Assembly (NCBI RefSeq): GCF_023897065.1
Contig: NZ_JAMHIV010000016.1
Location: 1 to 64,000, forward strand
DNA length: 64,000 nucleotides
Reading direction: 5' to 3'
From: Crossiella sp. SN42
GTDB taxonomy: Bacteria > Actinomycetota > Actinomycetes > Mycobacteriales > Pseudonocardiaceae
Part shown: one piece after another, positions 58,553 through 64,000 of the stretch
How positions within the stretch are numbered: position 1 is the stretch's first letter
Layout of the letters: the number at the start of each line of letters is the position of its first letter
Made by a program: the position numbers and the translations under genes
The notes under the pieces: generated by a model
What the model was told of the DNA's origin: nothing
The model's input: only the letters and a program-made list of their open reading frames with translations
Database searches by the model: none

Positions 58553-60262
58553 TTACTTGCCCCAGGTGTTGTGCTGCACGGGTTTGCCGTTCTCCCACCA
58601 CCAGTGCCCCAACTCGCCATCCGGACTCATCGTGAAGGCGAACACCTGCTGCTCGTCGAACCATACATGCGCACTCGGATCCCCAGCGATCTGCGCGCCC
58701 TGCCAGGTCTCCCGAACGACCTCACCCTGAGTCCGCGCGTCCCAGTACCAATGGCGCAGCTCTCCAGCCGGGCCGCGACCGAAGGCATGCTGCTGCTCGC
58801 CATAGGGAAACCCAGCAGGCCGGCCCTCGATCTGCCCGCCCCAGTTGTCCTGCCAGAACCTGTCCGACCACTGCCAGTGCTCCAGGCTGCCGTTCAACCC
58901 GCGGGCGAAGACGTGCTGCTGTCCCTGCCAGAGGTAGCCGGTGGGATCGCTGCTGATCTTGGGCCCCTGCCACACCTCAGAGATCAGACGCTCGGCACGG
59001 GCATCCCAATACCAGTGCACCAGCTGCGAATCCTTGTCCCTGGCGAAAACGTGCTGCTGCTCCCCATGGGCGAACCCGGCCGGGCTACCGACCAATTGAC
59101 CACCCCAGGAGTCATTGCGCAGTGAACCGGACCAGATCCAGTGCGCCAGCGACCCGTCCTCGGCGCGGGCGAAGACGTGCTGCTCGCCCTTCCAGACGTA
59201 GGCCACCGGGTCACCGGTGATCTTCGGCCCCTGCCACGTCTCCTGCCCGACCCGCTCCGGCACCCTGGCATCCCAGATCCAATGACGCAGGCTGCCGTCG
59301 GGGCCGCGGCCGAAAACGTGCTGCTGCTCGCCGTCGACGAACCCGGCCGGGTTACCGGCCAGCTCCCCACCCCAGGAACCACGCTCCACCCCGCCCCCAC
59401 GGTTCATCCACCAGTGGGAGAGCTCGCCGTTGTGCGCGCGGGAGAAAACATGCAACTGATGCCGCCAAGCAAACGCCAGCGGATTCGGGCGCTCCACAGT
59501 GGTGGTACGCACCCAGTCGGCGAGGGTGTCCACCCGCGCCAGGGTTGCGGTACGCCGGGTCTCGGTCTCGCCCAGACAGCCGCCTTGCCAGGCGGCGCTG
59601 ACGAGTCCCAGCAGTTCCACCGCCTGGCCGCGCTGGCGCAGCGCGGGTCCGCCCGCATCCCCCTTGCAGATGCTGGCCGCGCTGGTGGAGGGCGAGACCG
59701 CGACCGTGGCACCGCTCACGGAGGTCACGCCGTAGGTTCCGCTGTGCGGAGCGCCGGGCACCCACTCGGTGGCGGTGCGCCCGTAACCGGCCAGCCGCAG
59801 CACCTCGCTGTCACCGGGCGCGGTGGCGGTCAGCGGCACCGGGGCGATGTCGGTGATCGGGAAGGCCAGCTTGACCAGGGCAACATCCCGATCGTCCCTG
59901 GGCACCACCTCCAGCACCGGAGCCTGGTGCCCGGTCTTGCCCGAACGCGGATTACGACCCACGGTAACGGTGGTGAGCAATGCCGGTGGACCCGGTCGAA
60001 CGTCCGACTCCTTGCCCGGCTCGGCGAAGCAACTGCGGGCGGTGAGCACCCACTGCGGAGCAATGAGCGCGCCGGAGCAGCCGCGCACGTGCTCTCCGAC
60101 CACAACCCTCGCCAGGAACAGATCTGTTCCCTCCCTGACGGGGTCTCCTACTGCCGCCTGCGCCGTGGTCGCGGTACCGACACCCAGGAGGCCTGTACTC
60201 ACCACAGTCATCGCGGCGATTGCAACCGCCAAAGCACGCCGTCTTACCTGCGCTGCTTTCAC
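58553..60262 (-). CDS. Inactive trypsin-like protein with seven-repeat beta-propeller (PLL-like)
   Basis: A 569-residue exported protein. Signal peptide (RRRALAVAIAAMTVVSTG..., TAQA). The trypsin-fold domain (about 36-250) keeps the fold and Asp126 (RDVALVKL), but the catalytic His motif TAAHC reads TARSC (Ser77) and the nucleophile motif GDSGGP reads GDAGGP (Ala203), so it cannot act as a serine protease. About seven repeats of 43-47 residues follow (each with QxHVF/xAxxxxGSLxHWxW and W-GG or WQGP), matching a seven-bladed sugar-binding propeller of the PLL/tachylectin type. Start GTG 60262 or 60268. Confidence 0.85.
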   Translation of the reverse strand: MKAAQVRRRALAVAIAAMTVVSTGLLGVGTATTAQAAVGDPVREGTDLFLARVVVGEHVRGCSGALIAPQWVLTARSCFAEPGKESDVRPGPPALLTTVTVGRNPRSGKTGHQAPVLEVVPRDDRDVALVKLAFPITDIAPVPLTATAPGDSEVLRLAGYGRTATEWVPGAPHSGTYGVTSVSGATVAVSPSTSAASICKGDAGGPALRQRGQAVELLGLVSAAWQGGCLGETETRRTATLARVDTLADWVRTTTVERPNPLAFAWRHQLHVFSRAHNGELSHWWMNRGGGVERGSWGGELAGNPAGFVDGEQQHVFGRGPDGSLRHWIWDARVPERVGQETWQGPKITGDPVAYVWKGEQHVFARAEDGSLAHWIWSGSLRNDSWGGQLVGSPAGFAHGEQQHVFARDKDSQLVHWYWDARAERLISEVWQGPKISSDPTGYLWQGQQHVFARGLNGSLEHWQWSDRFWQDNWGGQIEGRPAGFPYGEQQHAFGRGPAGELRHWYWDARTQGEVVRETWQGAQIAGDPSAHVWFDEQQVFAFTMSPDGELGHWWWENGKPVQHNTWGK

Positions 60263-60400
60263 ATCCACCACTTCATTCGTGATCCATTGAACGAAACCCC
60301 GGCACGGGGCCCGTGGATACCAGGAAATAGTCAGCCCAATGAGACGCCCAGACAATCTGACCACTGAATGTCCGAACCGGGGTCCAGGAGCCAGCGATGA

Positions 60401-60895
60401 TCAGGAGCTGGCCCGGAGCTCAAGAAGAGTTGCAGGCCCGTTCGGCTCACTGATCCCCTCACCCACGGGCTTTCCCTCATTTTTGGGAATGCTGACGTTC
60501 TCTTCTCGATCTTTGACCTTCAACTTGGCCTGAACGTCGTGGTTTGCCGCCTGGATGTAGAAGACCTTCTGGACCTCCACGGCCAGATAGCCGACGGGAG
60601 CGGCGACCCGGAAGCAGGCAGTGATCAGGCCGGTTGCATTGCGGGCCTTGACGACGATCTGGTCCTCGCCGCTCACGCAGTCGACGGACTGAATGTTCCC
60701 GTCACCCTTGCGCACGATGATTCCACGTTCCCGCAGGATGGCATCGGCGGCAGGATGCTGGAAGTCCTCGACGACAAACTTCGGCGCGTCGGCTGCCGGC
60801 CCCGTGGACTGGGCGACGGATGCCCCCTGGACGCTGATGAGCAGCGCGGATATGGCCACGACCCCGAGGACCGCCAGGCGCGGGACAAGCCTCAC
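60401..60895 (-). CDS. Secreted protein of unknown function
   Basis: A 164-residue exported protein. GTG 60895 has GGGGAG 5 nt upstream. Signal peptide (LAVLGVVAISALLIS, ASVAQ). The mature part has two Cys (DCVSGEDQIVV and TACFRVA) that may pair, and a strand-rich region KFVVEDFQHPAADAILRERGIIVRKGDG. No known domain, but the arrangement resembles small secreted proteins of other actinomycetes. It is encoded 138 bp upstream of the pseudoprotease on the same strand, so the two may function together. Confidence 0.7.
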   Translation of the reverse strand: MRLVPRLAVLGVVAISALLISVQGASVAQSTGPAADAPKFVVEDFQHPAADAILRERGIIVRKGDGNIQSVDCVSGEDQIVVKARNATGLITACFRVAAPVGYLAVEVQKVFYIQAANHDVQAKLKVKDREENVSIPKNEGKPVGEGISEPNGPATLLELRASS

Positions 60896-61345
60896 AAGTG
60901 CTCCCCTTGAACTTCCGACCCCTAGGAAGACGAGCGACAAGACCAGAATTCCGGCACCGCAGCGAGAGCCGTGGTGACGGTGACTTAACGCCCCTGCTTC
61001 CCTCCCCCCACAGGAGAGAATTCGACGTTAGGCACAAAAGCTGTTTGCAATCAAATTTCTGTGACGAACGCAACAGTGTGTAACGTCGGCTGGCGTACCA
61101 CATTCGGCCCAACCAGGGTGACAAGCGAACAGATCTTGCTCTAGTGTTCTCTCGCCTGTGGCGCATTGATCGCAGGCACAGGGGGGCACGGGGGGCATGA
61201 CTGTCGTTCACACGCGCTAGGCGCGGATCTTGTTTCAATCCCGCTTCCTTACGCCTTTCTTCACGCTCTGACCACGCGGATGGCTGCAATGCGCCAACCG
61301 GATGCCGCCATTCCAACTTTCAGTTGCCGAAGGGACACGAGCACG
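60896..61345. other. A/T-richer intergenic region with no gene
   Basis: 450 bp between the divergent secreted-protein and ALF-repeat genes. No convincing reading frame is seen. The part from 61027 to 61085 is the most A/T-rich in this part of the window (runs such as CAATCAAATTTCTG) and CAGATCTTGCTCTAGTG at 61130-61146 has promoter-like character. It probably holds promoters for both genes; I cannot place boxes with confidence. Confidence 0.5.
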
Positions 61346-64000
61346 GTGAAGCGGAAAAGAGGGCCTGTGACGCCTAGACGTTCACTGGTCGCGACCTCGA
61401 TGGTGCTGGCACTTCTGGCCGGCGTTCTCCAGGGCGGTCCGGCTTTCGGCGCCGAGACGCCGGCGCTCGCAGATCGCGAGCAGGCGCTGACGTTGCTGAA
61501 GACCGGTGGCCCCGGTCTCGCCTACGCCGCGGAGTCCGCGCTCGTCGGCGGCGACGAGGCCGTGGCGGAGTTCCTGCGAACCGGCAGGCACCAGGCGAAG
61601 GAGGCCGACGACCAGGTTCTGGTCGCCCAGATCATGCATCGGGGCGGCCCAGGAGTCCGCGCGGCCGCCAAGGCCGCGCTGGCCGGGTCGGCCTCGGATG
61701 TCCGCGCCTTCCTCGACACCGGGCAGTACACCGCCCAGGCGGCCGACTTCCAGGTTCAGCTTGCCCAGATCATGAACGCTGGCGGCTCCGCTGTCCGCGA
61801 TGGTGCGAAGGCCGCGCTCAACGGCACCGCCCAAGACGTGTGGCAGTTCCTCGGCGATGGCCAGCACTCCGCTCGGCAAGCGGACAACCAGGTCCTGGTC
61901 ACCCAGATCATGAACGCCGGCGGCCCGGCGGTGAAGGCCGCGGCCAAGGCCGCGCTCAACGGTACTGACGAGGACGTGGCGGAGTTCCTGGCCCGCGGCC
62001 AGCACGTGGCCAGGGCCCGGGACGAGGAGCGGGCCAGCGTCGCGGAACTGTCGGCTGCGGCCAAGGCGGCCGAACAGCGCGCGACGGCGGAGACCGAAGC
62101 CGCCAAGGATGCCTCCGCACGAGCGGTCGACGCCGCCGAGAAGGCCAAGCAGGCAGCCGAGATCGCCGCTGCCGAGACCGCGGCGGCGAAGGATCAGGCT
62201 GGCAAGGCCGCGGCCGCGGCCATTCGCGCGGCCGACGCCGCCGAACGCGCGGCCGATGCCGCGAAGACCGCGATTTCCGCGGCACAGGCAGCGAACAACG
62301 CCGCTCGCGTGGCCGCCAACGCCGCGTCCAAGGCAGCCTCCGCGGCCTCGGCCGCGGGCCAAGCCGCGGCCGAGGCCCGCAATGCGGCGACCGCGGCGGC
62401 GGGAGATGCCAACCAGGCCTCAGCCGCCCGCAAGGCTTCCGAAGCGGCACTGGCGATGGCCAAGGTGGTCCAGCAGATCGCCGAGGCCGCGAAGGCAGCA
62501 GGCCGTGCGGCCGAGGATGCGGGCAAGGCGGCCGGGGCGGCCAAGAGCGCCAGCCAGAACGCGGACAAGGCGGCCAATGCTGCTCAGGCAGCGGGCAGCC
62601 ACTCCCACGTCGCCTCCGGCGAGGCCGCTCGTGCCAGACAGGCCGCAGCCAACGCCCGGCGCAAGGCGAATGAGGCCTCGCGCGCCGCGGGTGTCGCCGA
62701 GTCCCTTGCCGGGGAGGCAGGCCGCGCGGCGAACGAGGCGCACCTGGCGGCGAGGTCAGCGGCCGAGCACGCTCACGCGGCAGGTCTGGCCGCGGCGGAT
62801 GCGGCCGAGCACGCCGGCCAAGCCGCGGACCTGGCCAAGATCGCCACCGAGCACGCCGAAGCGGCCCGGGTCGCCGCCGAGGCGTCGGTCGCCGCCGCCC
62901 GGCAGGCCACGACGATCGAGGAGAACGCGCGCAAGGCCGACGCGGAGCGGCTGACCGTGGAGTCCGGCGAGGCCTTGCTGACCGCGGAGGACGCCAAGGC
63001 CGAGTACGCGGCACGGAAGTCCGACGCGGCATGGGATGCCGCCGAAACCGCGCACCGGGACGAAGAGACCAAGCGGCTGCTGGCCGAGGCGACCGCCCCT
63101 GGCGCCCCGGCTTCAGTGGTGTTGACCAACGGGCGCAAGGTCGCCGCGCGAGTGCTCAAGAGCGGCGGGCAGTGGAGCAGGAAGGCCGCCGAGGCCGCAC
63201 TCGTCGGAGCCGAGGCCGATGTCCGGCAGTTCCTGCGGACCCAGCTGCCGTTCGATGCGGAGCAGGATGACCGCTCCCGCGTCGCCTACATCGCCGACCA
63301 CACTGAGATCCCGGCTCAGAAGAAGGCCGCCGAGGCCGCGCTGTCGGGTTCTCACGCCGGGGTGCTGGAGTTCCTGCGCACCCGTGAGTACGAAGGCAAG
63401 GACGCCGACGACCAGGTCAAGATCGCCCAGATCATGAACACCGGCGGTCCGCAGACCAAGGAGAGCGCCAAGGCCGCGCTCAACGGCACCGTCGAGGACC
63501 GCCGGGCCTTCCTCGCCACCGGCCAGCATGTGGCGGCCGAGCAGGACGACGAGATCAAGGTCGTGCAGCTCCTCGACGGCGGCGGCCCAGAGGTGAAAGC
63601 CGCGGCCCGGGTCGCACTCGCCGGCCCTCCGGCCTATCGCAAGGACTTCATCCAGGTTGGGCAGCACAAGGCCCGTCAGCGCGACCAGGAAGCCGCCTCG
63701 CACGTTGCCGAGGTCCGTCGTTACGTCGCCGACGCCGCCCGCTCGGCGGCCAACGCGCAGGAGAAGGCGGCCGAGGCTGCCCGCGCGGCCGCGATCGCGC
63801 GCAACGCCGCCGCTGAGGCGGACGAGCACGCGCGGCGAGCGCGGGAGGCGGCCAACGAAGCGGCTGGCTACGCCGCTCAGGCCCGGCAGTCCGCCGCGCA
63901 GGCACAGGAGTCGGCCAACCAGGCGGCCGCCTCGGCACGCAGCGCCAGGGAGGCGGCCAACAACGCCCAGCGCGACGCCCGGCTGGCCTCCCATTCCGCC
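61346..64000 (+). CDS. Large secreted ALF-repeat/coiled-coil protein (partial, runs off the window)
   Basis: At least 885 codons with no stop before the end of the window. GTG 61346, or GTG 61367. Signal peptide (SLVATSMVLALLAGVLQGGPAFGAE). Four ALF-type repeats of 46 residues follow (AKAALNGTxxDVxxFLxxGQHxAxxxDxQVLVxQIMNAGG), then a long Ala-rich coiled coil (about residues 230-590), a second block of about four ALF repeats (600-785) and a second coiled coil. In related actinobacterial proteins such N-termini carry a C-terminal toxin or HINT-type domain; that part lies outside the window, so a polymorphic-toxin role is inference. Confidence 0.85.
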   Translation, partial: MKRKRGPVTPRRSLVATSMVLALLAGVLQGGPAFGAETPALADREQALTLLKTGGPGLAYAAESALVGGDEAVAEFLRTGRHQAKEADDQVLVAQIMHRGGPGVRAAAKAALAGSASDVRAFLDTGQYTAQAADFQVQLAQIMNAGGSAVRDGAKAALNGTAQDVWQFLGDGQHSARQADNQVLVTQIMNAGGPAVKAAAKAALNGTDEDVAEFLARGQHVARARDEERASVAELSAAAKAAEQRATAETEAAKDASARAVDAAEKAKQAAEIAAAETAAAKDQAGKAAAAAIRAADAAERAADAAKTAISAAQAANNAARVAANAASKAASAASAAGQAAAEARNAATAAAGDANQASAARKASEAALAMAKVVQQIAEAAKAAGRAAEDAGKAAGAAKSASQNADKAANAAQAAGSHSHVASGEAARARQAAANARRKANEASRAAGVAESLAGEAGRAANEAHLAARSAAEHAHAAGLAAADAAEHAGQAADLAKIATEHAEAARVAAEASVAAARQATTIEENARKADAERLTVESGEALLTAEDAKAEYAARKSDAAWDAAETAHRDEETKRLLAEATAPGAPASVVLTNGRKVAARVLKSGGQWSRKAAEAALVGAEADVRQFLRTQLPFDAEQDDRSRVAYIADHTEIPAQKKAAEAALSGSHAGVLEFLRTREYEGKDADDQVKIAQIMNTGGPQTKESAKAALNGTVEDRRAFLATGQHVAAEQDDEIKVVQLLDGGGPEVKAAARVALAGPPAYRKDFIQVGQHKARQRDQEAASHVAEVRRYVADAARSAANAQEKAAEAARAAAIARNAAAEADEHARRAREAANEAAGYAAQARQSAAQAQESANQAAASARSAREAANNAQRDARLASHSA

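Noticed and set aside
61382-63994. Several minus-strand open frames opposite the ALF protein
   Set aside because: They are Gly/Leu/Arg-rich shadows of the Ala-rich repeats. The plus frame is uninterrupted for 885 codons, has a signal peptide and clear ALF repeats.

Overview
The window is very GC-rich, uses GTG and TTG starts freely, and is densely packed on both strands. Gene content points to a soil actinomycete, most likely of the Pseudonocardiaceae type: an aa3-type cytochrome oxidase subunit I, a SerB with an N-terminal ACT region, LAxTG sortase-E-type surface proteins, several ECF-type sigma factors, a DUF574 methyltransferase, P450s, a Pls/PosA-type polymer synthetase and a class II lanthipeptide locus. 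The species cannot be fixed from the sequence alone. No rRNA, tRNA, CRISPR array, insertion sequence or phage module was seen.

Layout. 1-0.65 kb: RHH/MazF-like toxin-antitoxin pair with an operator-like array. 0.65-9 kb: GH3 beta-glucosidase, DinG-like helicase, secreted protein, Nudix-GNAT pair, and serB followed by a PTH2-like hydrolase. 9-12 kb: ctaD with a clear terminator, then a His-rich DUF6153/DUF305 pair probably linked to copper. 12-17 kb: envelope block with an atypical signal peptidase, two tandem paralogous LAxTG proteins, an ECF sigma factor translationally coupled to a membrane-anchored partner, and an L,D-transpeptidase. 17-24 kb: a Pls/PosA-family peptide-polymer synthetase (A-T-six TM-three beta-helix domains) coupled to an M1 peptidase, beside a MarR regulator and a secreted poly-gamma-glutamate hydrolase-like protein. 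24-32 kb: two-component system, DUF4153 and DUF2306 membrane proteins, a FIST sensor coupled to a GAF-GGDEF protein. 32-39 kb: compact lanthipeptide locus (HTH regulator, direct repeat, LanM, precursor peptide, hairpin, LAL-type regulator). 39-50 kb: FGE-like protein, degenerate GGDEF/EAL protein, secreted hydrolase, DUF574 methyltransferase plus P450, transporter plus glycosyltransferase, htpG. 50-58.5 kb: TIGR03086 protein divergent from a MarR regulator, a P450/PRMT-like methyltransferase pair, a lipoprotein, a GH18 chitinase with a DasR-like site, a SnoaL-tailed sigma factor, and an MFS exporter. 58.5-64 kb: a catalytically dead trypsin-like protein carrying a seven-repeat propeller, a secreted protein, and the 5' part of a very large ALF-repeat/coiled-coil secreted protein that runs off the window.

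The strongest candidates for undescribed biology are the lanthipeptide precursor (signal-peptide-like leader, short core with vicinal Cys), the polymer synthetase with two neighbouring polymer hydrolases, the pseudoprotease-propeller, and the ALF-repeat protein. At a finer scale, a 13-bp near-palindrome GTCC-N5-GGAC recurs across the window, and several genes have a TANNNT box 6-7 nt before the start codon, which suggests leaderless transcripts.
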